Shown in pieces: positions 34,161 to 42,695 of a DNA stretch of 64,000 nt (positions are counted from its first letter, which is position 1; every line of letters begins with the position of its first letter). The stretch is from Streptomyces wuyuanensis (GTDB lineage: Bacteria; Actinomycetota; Actinomycetes; Streptomycetales; Streptomycetaceae). The notes beneath the pieces are model-generated. The model made no database searches. It saw only the letters and a program-made list of their open reading frames with translations, and was not told where the DNA came from. The translations under genes and the position numbers were made by a program. The stretch spans positions 82,055 to 146,054 of the forward strand of contig NZ_FNHI01000009.1 in assembly GCF_900103455.1 (NCBI RefSeq), given 5' to 3'.

Positions 34161-34438
34161 GGTGGGCTCCGGATGACTACGGTTGCGGGCAAGGGTGCTG
34201 ACGCCGGTGCGATCACGGCCGCGGCGGAGGACGGCGCCGCGCACGAGGGCGGACGGCGGTCCAGGACGGCACGTGGACACGAAGACGAACGCGCGGGTCC
34301 GGGACGGCGTGCGGGCGGTCGCGTGGAGCGAAGTGCGTTGCGGCGCGCGGCCCCCGCGCCGGTGCCGGGCCGACGGAGGAGTCCGTCGGCGAGGCACCGG
34401 CGCATGCAGCCCCTCGGCCCTTCGGCCCCGGAGGTCGC

Positions 34439-34903
34439 TCAGACGCGACGGCCGTCGTTCTGCCGGGCGTCGAGGACCTGGTCGAAGTACCAGCGATCGA
34501 CGTCGTGACCGCGGTCGAGCAGGACGATGACCCACTTCCCGTCGATCCAGCGGGCGAAGCGGTGACCGTCGTAGCGGTAGTACGTGCGTCGGTCGTCGCC
34601 GTGCCAGTACCAGTGCCCGTCCTTGCCGTGGCGCCACTGCCCGTGCCCGTTGCGGTCCCAGCGTCCGTCACGGTCGTGGCGCCCGTCACGGTCCCAGCGT
34701 CCGTCGCGGTCGTGGCGAGGGCCGTCGCCGCGGTCCTGGCGGCGCTCGTCGCCGCGTTCCGTGACGGTGATGCTCGCGTTCCGCTCCTGCTGGACCGCGG
34801 TCCGCGACTCCGCGGACGCGGCGCCCGCGGTACCGATCAGGACAAGGCCGGCCAGGGCCGCGGAAGCGGTGGTGGCGGCGGTGAGCCGAATCAGCTTGTT
34901 CAT
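34439..34903 (-). CDS. secreted RDG/RWD-repeat protein
   Basis: A 154-residue exported protein. The signal peptide is residues 1-31 (basic MNKLIRL, core TAATTASAALAGLVLIGTAG, cleavage ASA-E). Residues 52-86 contain tandem copies of a 5-6-residue Arg/Asp/Gly unit (HDRDGRWDRDGRHDRDGRWD), encoded by matching DNA repeats near 34650-34712. The C-terminal half (WRHGKDGHWYWHGDDRRTYY and beyond) is rich in Trp, Tyr and His and ends in RWYFDQVLDARQNDGRRV. Homologues with this Trp/His/Asp pattern occur in Streptomyces but are uncharacterised. It may coat the wall or bind metals. The start is supported by a nearby GGAGAC (GGAGACATC) 7 bp upstream. Confidence 0.75.
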   Translation of the reverse strand: MNKLIRLTAATTASAALAGLVLIGTAGAASAESRTAVQQERNASITVTERGDERRQDRGDGPRHDRDGRWDRDGRHDRDGRWDRNGHGQWRHGKDGHWYWHGDDRRTYYRYDGHRFARWIDGKWVIVLLDRGHDVDRWYFDQVLDARQNDGRRV

Positions 34904-35091
34904 GATGATGTCTCCTTGCTACGCCCGGTTGTCGGGGCGTCGAACGACGGGTTCCGCCGTGTAGGCGGGTCCGTCCACAAGGCGCGGTGCTCGAAGTTCT
35001 GCGAGGAGCCGCCGTTTCGGCGGATCTCCGCCGGCCGCGAGCTCCAGGCCATCGCGCTTGCATTGAAGCTATCAGATCGTTGATGCTCTTA

Positions 35092-35218
35092 AATGATTTG
35101 CCAGGTGTGATGGTTGCCTCACGCATGATGCCTCCCCATACGCCCCTCGGCGAGCACCGCGGTCGTACACTCGGGCACACGATAGAAATCGCGTAATGAT
35201 TTACGCGTTGCAATCATT
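35092..35218. promoter_or_regulatory. MarR-type operator sites in the marR promoter
   Basis: The 34904-35243 region is unusually AT-rich. It contains AATGATT at 35092-35098 (within AAATGATTTG) and an inverted pair, AATGATT (35195-35201) and AATCATT (35212-35218), with a 10-bp spacer. The pair lies 26 bp before the marR start, so binding there would block its promoter. A third related site occurs downstream of marR (35984-36007). The shared 7-mer strongly suggests one regulator binds all three. Confidence 0.65.
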
Positions 35219-35243
35219 TGGCCGGCATTGGTAACGTGAGCGG

Positions 35244-35720
35244 ATGACAGTGGACGAAACCATGGCCGCCGCGGCCGACAGCGACCCCCTGGACCGGCTC
35301 GGATTCCTGCTGGCCCGGCACGGCGCGATCGCGAACAGCCGCGTCCACCACGCCTTCGAGACCTGCGGACTCGCACTGCGCCAGGGCACGGCACTGATGC
35401 TGCTCGGCTCGTCCGGATTCATGAGCCAGCGGACTCTCGCGGCAACGCTCGAGGTGGACCCCAGCATCATGGTCGGGATTCTCAACGACCTGGAATCCGC
35501 CCATCTCGTGGAGCGCCGCCGGGATCCCTCCGACCGCCGCCGGCACATCGTGGCGATCACCCAGGAGGGCCGATGCCTGCTGGCCAAGGCACAGCAGGCC
35601 GTCACCGACGTCGAGGAGGGGCTCTTCGCCGACCTCGCACCGGAGGAGATCGCCGCACTCCGCGGCCTGCTGGCCCGGGTGCGCACTTCACCGCGCGACC
35701 CGGTCTGCTTCGAGCAGTGA
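35244..35720 (+). CDS. MarR-family transcriptional regulator
   Basis: A 158-residue winged-helix repressor. The helical N-terminus carries LLARHGAIANSRVHHAFETC with a Cys that could sense oxidants, the DNA-recognition helix lies in SQRTLAATLEVDPSIMVGIL, and the wing is DPSDRRRHIVAITQEG, the MarR hallmark DxRxR. A second Cys is near the C-terminus. Start ATG 35244. The gene sits alone, with operators at 35092-35218 just upstream and a strong terminator at 35802-35859 just downstream, so it is monocistronic and probably autoregulated. Its other target may be the promoter at the 35984 site. The ligand is unknown. Confidence 0.9.
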   Translation: MTVDETMAAAADSDPLDRLGFLLARHGAIANSRVHHAFETCGLALRQGTALMLLGSSGFMSQRTLAATLEVDPSIMVGILNDLESAHLVERRRDPSDRRRHIVAITQEGRCLLAKAQQAVTDVEEGLFADLAPEEIAALRGLLARVRTSPRDPVCFEQ

Positions 35721-35801
35721 CGCGCTGACGGCACAGGCCCGGCACGCCGCGACACCGACACCGACACCGACACATCGCGAGCCACAGGCCCCGAGAAGAA
35801 G

Positions 35802-35859
35802 CAAAGAGGGCGGTGTCCGTGCACGCTCCCCATCGCATACACGGACACCGCCCTTTGCA
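35802..35859 (+). terminator. strong intrinsic terminator-like hairpin after marR
   Basis: A 15-bp perfect stem AGGGCGGTGTCCGTG (35807-35821) pairs with CACGGACACCGCCCT (35840-35854) around an 18-nt loop. After a 2-nt bulge five more bp pair (GCAAA with TTTGC). It lies 85 bp after the marR stop. A short hexamer run (cgacac repeated about four times, 35748-35773) precedes it. The 3' end has only a weak T run. Confidence 0.75.
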
Positions 35860-35983
35860 CGGGCAACGGCCGTCGCCGCACCCGACGGCCGCTCTCACCC
35901 CATTCCGGAGGAGCGGCCCCTGCACCGTCGCACCCCTGAGAGCAGTGCAGGCGTCTTTGGTGACTACGAGATGGAATCTACCT

Positions 35984-36007
35984 GATGATTTAAGATCATC
36001 AATGATT
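35984..36007. promoter_or_regulatory. AT-rich AATGATT-type regulatory site
   Basis: GATGAT (35984-35989) and ATCATC (35995-36000) form an inverted repeat around TTAAG, directly followed by AATGATT (36001-36007). It resembles the marR operators at 35092-35218. The 35860-36516 region holds no gene apart from this site and a duplicated 15-mer cgcacgcacaacggc near 36270-36300. The site lies more than 500 bp before mscS, so its target is unclear; an unannotated small RNA or mscS are possible. Confidence 0.5.
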
Positions 36008-36516
36008 TCCAGTATGTGACGATCGTCTCTGCGTCATGGATCACGTGACGGCGCCGCGCGGAGGGAGAAACCGGCGCCCGGGCAGTCGGGCAGGCCCGGC
36101 CGCATACGGGGCGAGCCCGGCGCCCGTCGCATGGCACGCCTCCCGAGCCCGGCGCCCGCCGCGTCCCGAGTCCGACGCGGGCAGCCGGGCCCGCCTCGCC
36201 GCGGCCCCGAGCCTCCTGGGCCGCATCACAGGCCGGAGCGACCCCCTCGGGTTCGGCCCCGGGCACGGCGCGCACGCACAACGGCCCGCACGCACAACGG
36301 CGCGTCCGGAAGCGGCCGTACACCGGGGGCCGATCATGTGACGGTACGACAGATGCGGCAGGATGGCTCGTCGCGCCGGACGGAAGTCAACGGCCCGGTG
36401 CGACGCACAACGGCATCCCCCGACACGCACAGGTGGCTCGTGACGACACATCACATCCGGCTCACGGCGGCAGGCGCACCCGGCCGCACCCTCGCCCGCA
36501 CTCCGGGAGGTGCGAG

Positions 36517-37632
36517 GTGACCCGGGCCCTCACACTGCACGACCTGATGGTCGCCGGTATCGCGCTCGTGGCCGGTACGGCGGCGGCCGTGCTGCTTCGG
36601 GTGATCCTGAGATGGCTCGGGGTACGAGCCGGGAGAACGAAGTGGAGCGGCGACGACATCATCGTCGACGGCCTGCGGACGATCGTCCCGTGGGCCGCTG
36701 TGACCGGCGGTGCGGCGGTCGCCGCCTCCGCGCTACCGCTGACGGCCCGGGTCGGACGCAACGTCACCATGACGCTGACGGCGGTGCTGATCCTGGCGGC
36801 GACGGTCACCGTGGCACGGGTCGTGGCCGGGATGGTGCAGGCCCTGGCGCAGTCCAGGTCGGGGGTCGCCGGTTCGGCCACCATCTTCGTGAACATCACC
36901 CGCGTCGTCGTCCTGGCCATGGGTTTCCTGGTGATGCTGGAGACGCTGGGGGTCTCCATAGCACCGCTGCTCACGGCGCTGGGCGTGGGTGGTCTGGCGG
37001 TGGCGCTGGCCCTCCAGGACACACTGGCGAATCTATTCGCGGGCGTGCACATCCTCGCGTCCCGCACCGTGCAGCCCGGGCACTACATCAAGCTCAGCAG
37101 CGGTGAGGAGGGCTACGTCGTCGACATCAACTGGCGCAACACCGTCGTGCGTACGCTCTCGGACAACCTCGTGATCATCCCCAACACGAAGCTGTCGGGC
37201 ACCAACATGACCAACTACCACCGCCCCGAGCAGCAGATGTCGCTCAACGTGCAGGTGGGCGTCGGCTACGACAGCGACCTCGAACACGTCGAGCACGTCA
37301 CGATCGAGGTCGTGAAGAGCGTCATGGCGGATGTCGAAGGCGGCCTGCCCGACCATGAACCCCTCGTCCGCTTCCACACGTTCGGCGACTCCCGGATCGG
37401 ATTCACGGTGATCCTCGGGGTCGGCGAGTTCAGCGACCAGTACCGGATCAAGCACGAGTTCATCAAGCGGCTGCACAAGCGCTACCGCGCGGAAGGCATC
37501 AGTGTGCCCGCCCCTCGGCGCATCGTCTCCGTGCACCAGACGGAGATCCCGCAGCCCGAGCTGCCGATCCCCGGTCCGCGCCTCGCCACCGACGCGATGA
37601 CCACACCGGTGAACCCGACGCCGCCGGTCTGA
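36517..37632 (+). CDS. MscS-family mechanosensitive ion channel
   Basis: A 371-residue membrane channel releasing solutes on osmotic downshock. It has four hydrophobic helices: about residues 10-30 (LMVAGIALVAGTAAAVLLRVIL), 52-72, 84-105 and the pore helix at about 120-175 (TRVVVLAMGFLVMLETLGVS and LTALGVGGLAVALALQDTLANLFAG). The pore helix is followed by the conserved beta domain (IKLSSGEEGYVVDINWRNTVV, then LVIIPNTKLSGTNMTNYHRP) and a C-terminal cage region. The family pattern GVGGLAVALALQDTLANLFAG is clear. The GTG start at 36517 is preferred, with GGGAGG at 36505-36510; an upstream ATG gives a Pro/Arg-rich extension. A hairpin follows its stop. It neighbours a cation antiporter operon, fitting osmotic and ion homeostasis. 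Confidence 0.92.
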   Translation: MTRALTLHDLMVAGIALVAGTAAAVLLRVILRWLGVRAGRTKWSGDDIIVDGLRTIVPWAAVTGGAAVAASALPLTARVGRNVTMTLTAVLILAATVTVARVVAGMVQALAQSRSGVAGSATIFVNITRVVVLAMGFLVMLETLGVSIAPLLTALGVGGLAVALALQDTLANLFAGVHILASRTVQPGHYIKLSSGEEGYVVDINWRNTVVRTLSDNLVIIPNTKLSGTNMTNYHRPEQQMSLNVQVGVGYDSDLEHVEHVTIEVVKSVMADVEGGLPDHEPLVRFHTFGDSRIGFTVILGVGEFSDQYRIKHEFIKRLHKRYRAEGISVPAPRRIVSVHQTEIPQPELPIPGPRLATDAMTTPVNPTPPV

Positions 37633-37640
37633 GGCGAGCC

Positions 37641-37675
37641 CGGGGCGGAGCGCCGGATCCGGCCGCTCCGCCCCG
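37641..37675 (+). terminator. hairpin after mscS
   Basis: CGGGGCGGAGCG (37641-37652) pairs with CGCTCCGCCCCG (37664-37675), with an inner self-complementary CCGGATCCGG. It starts 8 bp after the mscS stop. GC-only stem without a T run, as is usual for actinobacterial terminators. Confidence 0.7.
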
Positions 37676-37822
37676 GCCCGGCAGAGCGGCGCGAGTCGCA
37701 GCGGGCCGCCCCGCGGACTGCGGGTGGTGCAACTGCCCGCCGTGCCCGACGGATCCGACGAGGGCCACGCGGTGCTGCGGCCGCTGTACGAGGCGGGGCC
37801 GTCGGTCGCCCGGACATGCGGA

Positions 37823-37867
37823 GGCGCCATGGCCGGGGCGGGTTCTCTCCGCGCCGGCCATGGCGCC
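37823..37867. terminator. hairpin between convergent mscS and antiporter genes
   Basis: GGCGCCATGGCCGG (37823-37836) and CCGGCCATGGCGCC (37854-37867) form a perfect 14-bp inverted repeat with a 17-nt loop. It lies 115 bp beyond the antiporter stop and 190 bp beyond mscS, in the 350-bp gap 37633-37981 that has no gene. It could end transcription from either side. Confidence 0.6.
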
Positions 37868-37981
37868 CTTGTGTCCCTCGATGCCTCCGCGGGAGCACGA
37901 CAGCCGAGCGTCGTCCACGGGTTCGTGGCGCCCTGCCGCCAAGGCAGTGGCGGCCAACCGGTTCGCCGTACGGCCCGGCTC

Positions 37982-39286
37982 TCAGGCGCGGTCGGCCGCG
38001 TTCCGGTCCGACAGCACCTCTCGGTCCGTCGCGGCGTCCGGTCCCGTCCCCGGTTCGCGGTCCGAGCCGTCCGTGACCTGTTCCCGGGCCTGCGGTACCG
38101 CCGGTGCCGTCCCCGCCGGCCTGCCGCGCCCGGTGAGGCGGGTGGCGAGGGGCTCGGTGTAGCGGGCGGTGAGGGGGCCGATCACGACGAGGATCAGGAC
38201 GTACGCCGTGGCGAGCGGGCCCAGGGCCGGCTCGATGCCGGCGGTGACGGCCAGGCCGGCGATGACGATGGAGAACTCGCCCCGCGCTACCAGGGTGCCG
38301 CCGGCCCGCCAGCGGCCCTTGACGCCGACCCCGGCCCGCTTGGCGGCCCAGTACCCGGTCGCCACCTTCGTGCAGGCCGTGATGACGGCGAGGGCGAGCG
38401 CGGGAAGGATGACCGGCGGGATGCTCGCCGGGTCGGTGTGCAGGCCGAAGAAGACGAAGAAGACGGCCGCGAACAGGTCCCGCAGCGGGCTGAGGAGCGT
38501 GTGGGCGCCCTCCGCGACCTCGCCGGACAGGGCGATGCCGACGAGGAACGCGCCGACGGCGGCCGACACCTGCAGCTGCTGGGCGATGCCCGCGACCAGC
38601 AGCGTCAGCCCCAGCACCACCAGCAGCAGCTTCTCCGGGTCGTCGCTGGAGACGAAGCGCGAGATGACCCTGCCGTAGCGCACGGCCACGAAGAGCACCG
38701 CTCCGGCCACACCGAGGGCGATCGCGAGGGTGATGCTGCCGGCGGCGAGGCTCACACCGGCCAGCAGGGCCGTGACGATCGGCAGGTAGACCGCCATCGC
38801 GAGGTCCTCGAGGACGAGGATGCTCAGGATGACCGGTGTCTCGCGGTTGCCGATCCGTCCGAGGTCGCCCATCACCTTGGCGATGACACCGGAGGACGAG
38901 ATCCAGGTGACTCCGGCCAGCACCACCGCCGCCACCGGCCCCCATCCGAGCAGCAGTGCCGCGACGGCGCCGGGTACGGCGTTGAGGGTGAAGTCGACGA
39001 GCCCGGCCGGGTACTGGGTCTTGAGGTTGGACACCAGGTCGCTGGCCGTGTACTCCAGACCCAGCATCAACAGCAGCAGGATGACGCCGATCTCGGCGCC
39101 GATCGCGACGAACTCCTCGCTCGCGCCGAGCGGCAGGAGCCCACCCTCGCCGAAGGCGAGACCGGCGAGCAGATAGAGGGGGATCGGGGAGAACCGGAGG
39201 CGGCCGGCGAAGCGGCCCAGGAGTCCGAGGCCGAGGATGATCGCACCGAACTCGATCAGGAAAAGGGCGGAGTGCACGCGGGTCAC
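37982..39286 (-). CDS. CPA2-type cation:proton antiporter (KhtU-like)
   Basis: A 434-residue antiporter with about 12-13 helices. The core (PIPLYLLAGLAFGEGGLLPLG, then GVILLLLMLGLEY and ILVLEDLAMAVYLP) is typical of the KefB/KhtU group and includes the conserved acidic pair in the sixth-helix VLEDL motif. The half-site FVFFGLHTDPASIP and the GEFSIVIAGLAV repeat are also present. A hydrophilic C-terminal tail of about 40 residues replaces a TrkA-N domain. The GTG start overlaps the stop of the upstream KhtT-like gene by 4 bp (GTGA), so the regulatory subunit and the antiporter are made together. It probably exports K+ (or Na+) in exchange for H+. Confidence 0.88.
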   Translation of the reverse strand: MTRVHSALFLIEFGAIILGLGLLGRFAGRLRFSPIPLYLLAGLAFGEGGLLPLGASEEFVAIGAEIGVILLLLMLGLEYTASDLVSNLKTQYPAGLVDFTLNAVPGAVAALLLGWGPVAAVVLAGVTWISSSGVIAKVMGDLGRIGNRETPVILSILVLEDLAMAVYLPIVTALLAGVSLAAGSITLAIALGVAGAVLFVAVRYGRVISRFVSSDDPEKLLLVVLGLTLLVAGIAQQLQVSAAVGAFLVGIALSGEVAEGAHTLLSPLRDLFAAVFFVFFGLHTDPASIPPVILPALALAVITACTKVATGYWAAKRAGVGVKGRWRAGGTLVARGEFSIVIAGLAVTAGIEPALGPLATAYVLILVVIGPLTARYTEPLATRLTGRGRPAGTAPAVPQAREQVTDGSDREPGTGPDAATDREVLSDRNAADRA

Positions 39287-39753
39287 TCCCGTCCGAGGAC
39301 GGCCGCTGCCGCCTCGATGCCCTCGCGGGTACCGATGACGATCAGGGTGTCGCCGCCGGCGAGCCGGAAGTCGGGGGTGGGCGACGGGATGGCCTCCGCC
39401 CTGCGCAGCACGGCGACCACGGACGCACCCGTCTCGGTCCGCATCCGCATGTCGCCGAGCACCCGGCCGTTCCAGTGCGAGTGGGCGGACAGCTCGATGC
39501 GCTCGGCGACCAGGCCGAGGTCCGTCGTGTGCAGCACGTTCGAGCTGTGGTGGTCCGGCATCAGCGCGTCGATGAGCGACGCCGTCTCCGTCGACGAGAG
39601 GTGCAGGGACTGGGCGCAGGCGTCGGGGTCGTCGGCCCGGTAGACATTCACCGTCCGGGTGCCGTCCCGGTGTGCGATCACCGACAGATGGCGGTGTTCA
39701 CGCGTGGTGAGGTCGTACTGGACACCGATGCCGGGCAGTGGCGTGGTGCTCAT
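39283..39753 (-). CDS. KhtT-like regulatory subunit with TrkA-C (RCK_C) domain
   Basis: A 156-residue cytosolic protein. The N-terminal about 65 residues form a domain typical of KhtT. The C-terminal half is an RCK_C/TrkA-C domain: LVAERIELSAHSHWNGRVLGDMRMR, GASVVAVLRRAEAIPSPTPDFRLAGGDTLIVIGTREGI. In Bacillus KhtT this domain gates the KhtU antiporter and is a c-di-AMP target. The ATG start at 39753 fits that length; its stop is overlapped by the antiporter gene. The frame is open further upstream but the sequence is Arg-rich noise. This makes a two-gene KhtTU system under one promoter. Confidence 0.85.
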   Translation of the reverse strand: MSTTPLPGIGVQYDLTTREHRHLSVIAHRDGTRTVNVYRADDPDACAQSLHLSSTETASLIDALMPDHHSSNVLHTTDLGLVAERIELSAHSHWNGRVLGDMRMRTETGASVVAVLRRAEAIPSPTPDFRLAGGDTLIVIGTREGIEAAAAVLGRE

Positions 39754-40027
39754 CCGTGAGGCAGGCACGGCCCATCCCCTCTGGTATTGCGGACTGATGT
39801 GCGTACTGCGGGCCACCCTGTTCGGGCGGCACACGCGGCGAGGTGCAATGTTGCCACCTGCCCGCAGGCGTCGAACATGGGTGTCAGCACCTATGGACGC
39901 GGGGCCGGGAGGCGGCGAGGCTGACCGGGGGACTCGGATCCCGCCGCACGTCGGAGCCCGCGAGCGGAGCCCGACGCCGTCGGGAAGGCAATAGTGGAGG
40001 TGGGAGCCCACCGAGAAAGGCGCGCGC

Positions 40028-40978
40028 ATGTCGCTGTACTGGCGGATCTTCCTGCTCAACGCCGCCGTGCTGGTCGTGGCGGTCCTGCTGCTGCTCGGAC
40101 CGGTCACGGTGTCCACGCCCGTGCTGCTGGCCGAGGCGGCGGTCATCGGTGCGGGGCTGGCGGCCATGCTGATCGCCAACGCGGTGCTGCTGAGGATCGG
40201 GCTCGCTCCACTGCAGCGGCTGACCCGCGCCATGACCACGGCCGATCTGCTGAAGCCCGGCGCCCGGCCGGTCGTCACGGGACGCGGCGAGATGGCGGAG
40301 CTGACGACGACGTTCAACGCGATGCTGGACCGTCTGGAGGCCGAGCGCGCCACCAGCAGCGGCCGGGTGCTGTCCGCGCAGGAGTCCGAGCGCCGGCGTA
40401 TCGCCCAGGAGCTCCACGACGAGATCGGCCAGACCCTCACCGCCGTTCTGCTCCAGATCAAGCACGCCGCCGACCGTGCCCAGGAGCCCGTACGGGGGGA
40501 CCTGCACCAGGCGCAGGAGACCGTCCGGGCCAGTCTGGACGAGATCCGGCGCATCGCCAGACGGCTGCGGCCCGGCGTACTTGAGGAGTTGGGCCTGCAC
40601 AGCGCCCTGCGGGCCCTCGCCACGGAATTCACGACACCCGGCCTCGAAGTGCGGCTGCACATCGGCCCGGGAATGCCGCCCCTGGGCCACGTGACGGAAC
40701 TGGTCTTCTACCGCGTGGCCCAGGAGGGGCTCACCAACACCGCCCGCCACTCGGGCGCGAGCCGGGTCGAGTTGCATCTGCGGACCCTGCCGGGCGGGGG
40801 TGTGGGCCTGCTCGTACGGGACGACGGCAAGGGCATCGGCAGCGCCCCCGAGGGGGCCGGGATCCGCGGCATGCGCGAACGCGCACTGCTGATCGGGGCC
40901 GACCTGACCGTCGGCCCGGGCCGGGACGGCGGCACCGAGGTACGGCTGGACGTCACCGACCCGAAGGGGAACACCTGA
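40028..40978 (+). CDS. NarL-type sensor histidine kinase
   Basis: A 316-residue membrane kinase. Two hydrophobic segments (residues 5-27 and 34-55) form a short hairpin without a sizeable extracytoplasmic sensor. They are followed by a HAMP-like region (LAPLQRLTRAMTTADLLKPG), then HisKA_3 with the phospho-acceptor His130 in RRIAQELHDEIGQTLTAVLL, and a HATPase_c domain (N-box YRVAQEGLTNTARHSGA, G-box VRDDGKGIG). The usual HPK7 EELHDxIGQ motif is well formed. The stop and the ATG of the next gene share one base, so sensor and regulator are co-translated. Signals are probably membrane- or redox-related, as the sensor part is so small. Confidence 0.92.
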   Translation: MSLYWRIFLLNAAVLVVAVLLLLGPVTVSTPVLLAEAAVIGAGLAAMLIANAVLLRIGLAPLQRLTRAMTTADLLKPGARPVVTGRGEMAELTTTFNAMLDRLEAERATSSGRVLSAQESERRRIAQELHDEIGQTLTAVLLQIKHAADRAQEPVRGDLHQAQETVRASLDEIRRIARRLRPGVLEELGLHSALRALATEFTTPGLEVRLHIGPGMPPLGHVTELVFYRVAQEGLTNTARHSGASRVELHLRTLPGGGVGLLVRDDGKGIGSAPEGAGIRGMRERALLIGADLTVGPGRDGGTEVRLDVTDPKGNT

Positions 40979-41631
40979 TGACCGCACCGGCTCGCATTCT
41001 GCTTGCCGACGACCACGCCCTCGTACGCCACGGGGTGAGGCTCATCCTCGACAACGAGCCGGACCTGACCGTGGTCGCCGAGGCCGACGACGGTGCCGAG
41101 GCCGTCGCCCAGGCCCGTTCCACGGACATCGACCTGGCCATCCTGGACATCGCCATGCCGCGCCAGACCGGGCTCCAGGCGGCCCGCGAGCTGTCCCGCC
41201 TCCGCCCCGAGCTGCACATCCTGATCCTGACCATGTACGACAACGAGCAGTACTTCTTCGAGGCCCTGAAGGCCGGTGCCAGCGGCTACGTGCTCAAGTC
41301 CGTCGCGGACCGCGACCTGGTCGCCGCCTGCCGGGCCGCCATCCGGGACGAGCCGTTCATCTACCCCGGAGCCGAGACCACCCTCATCCGCAAGTACCTC
41401 GACCGCGCACAGCAGGGCGACGCGCTGCCGGCCAAGCCGATCACCGAGCGCGAGGAGGAGATCCTCAAGCTCGTCGCCGAGGGTCACACCTCCAAGGAGA
41501 TCGGCGACATCCTCTTCATCAGCGCCAAGACGGTCGAGCGCCATCGCGCCAATCTGCTCCAGAAGCTCGGGCTGCGCGACCGGCTCGAGCTCACGCGGTA
41601 CGCGATCCGCGTGGGGCTGATCGAACCCTGA
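40978..41631 (+). CDS. NarL/FixJ response regulator
   Basis: A 217-residue partner of the upstream kinase. The receiver domain (residues 5-120) has the acidic pocket Asp11-Asp12, the phospho-acceptor Asp57 in LDIAMP and Lys in LKSV. A LuxR-type HTH (about 148-213) has [20 protein letters not shown] and [12 protein letters not shown], the standard DNA-binding helix pair. ATG start at 40978 inside TGATG. The target genes are not known; no similar operator pattern was searched. The 200-bp gap after it contains only non-coding sequence before a decayed oxidoreductase gene. Confidence 0.93.
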   Translation: MTAPARILLADDHALVRHGVRLILDNEPDLTVVAEADDGAEAVAQARSTDIDLAILDIAMPRQTGLQAARELSRLRPELHILILTMYDNEQYFFEALKAGASGYVLKSVADRDLVAACRAAIRDEPFIYPGAETTLIRKYLDRAQQGDALPAKPITEREEEILKLVAEGHTSKEIGDILFISAKTVERHRANLLQKLGLRDRLELTRYAIRVGLIEP

Positions 41632-41835
41632 CGGAGGCGCCTTCGGGCGCAAGCCCGACGGAGGCGTCCGGGCGGGTGCGCGCGGATGCCCACGGCCCGG
41701 GCTCCGGGCCCATTGCGTCCCCGGGGGCGGCCGGGCCGGTGTCCCACGGGCCGGAGGGCCGGTCCCGAACCGGACCGCGCTCAGCCGAGCCGTTCGGCGG
41801 TGGCTGACCGTTCCGTTGCGGGCCGGGAGGGACTT

Positions 41836-42277
41836 TCACCACACACGGCAGAACCGCTGTGCACCCGCCACGACGGCCTCGCGGATGCGGTCGCAGGTGC
41901 CGCAGCGGCAGATGTTGCGGATCTCGTCGCGGTCGGCCCCGCCGATCTCCCGCCCGGCCTCCCGGGCCTGCCGGACCTTGGCGACTGCGGCCGTGATCTG
42001 CCCGGGCCGGCAGGAGCCGCACTGCGACACGTCGTGGTCGAGCCAGGCCTCCTGCATCGGATGGAGTTCCCTGCCGACCGTGGCGGGCAGCCCCTCGACG
42101 GTGGTGACCTCGTCGCGGGCCGCGAGGTCGCCGACGGGTACGGTGCAGGGCGTGACCGCCCCGCCGTTGACATGGCTGGTGCGGGTCGCGGCAGACGCCC
42201 GCCCCGCAGCCGTACTTCGGCCCGGTCACACCGAGGACGTCCCGGAGCAGCAGCCGGACGTCGCTCTCTATGTCCAC
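41836..42277 (-). pseudogene. [2Fe-2S] subunit of a molybdo-oxidoreductase, frameshifted
   Basis: Remnant of a CoxS/IorA-type (2Fe-2S)-binding subunit. In one frame, [20 protein letters not shown] and [11 protein letters not shown] read through the ferredoxin-like half. After a one-base insertion near 42186, where TGCGGCGCC became TGCCGCGACC, the next frame gives [17 protein letters not shown] and the [19 protein letters not shown] stretch. The second cluster motif follows ([15 protein letters not shown]). The four N-terminal cysteines are disrupted at the break. The partner molybdenum and flavin subunits are absent, so this is a stranded, non-functional gene. No good start codon is left; the similarity begins before the GTG at 42277. 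Confidence 0.8.
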
Positions 42278-42695
42278 GGTGACGCATTGCCGTTGTCGAG
42301 GTTGTTCTCTCCAGCCTGGTCAACAGCCCCCGAGGGCGTCAGCTCCCCTTACTGCGCCCCGAGTTCACCGGCCGGTCAACCGCGCCACCATGCACGACCG
42401 CTTCTGGCCGGCTCCGACTTCGCCGGATCATGCGGCGGCGCCATGGTGCGGACGGCCGCGTTTGCGGATCCTGATCGGCGCGTTCCGATGGTGTGCGGTG
42501 CGGCTGCGTTCGACGGCAACGGTGACGGATCACATCCCCGGGCGGCGCGGGGTGGGGCGCGCCGCCATTACCGGCCCGTGGACCCGGTCGTACGTTCCGC
42601 GTAATCCGGGGGCTGCGCAACGGTGTCCGGCCCGTGTACCGGGTCACCGCGGTGCGGCCGCCGTTCCCGTCCGGCCGAACGACCAAGGCGGCGCC
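42278..42695. other. intergenic region, no supported gene
   Basis: About 418 bp upstream of the esterase gene. High GC, with several Arg/Pro-rich open frames, none with a start or domain. The promoter of the esterase is presumably within the last 150 bp. Confidence 0.4.
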
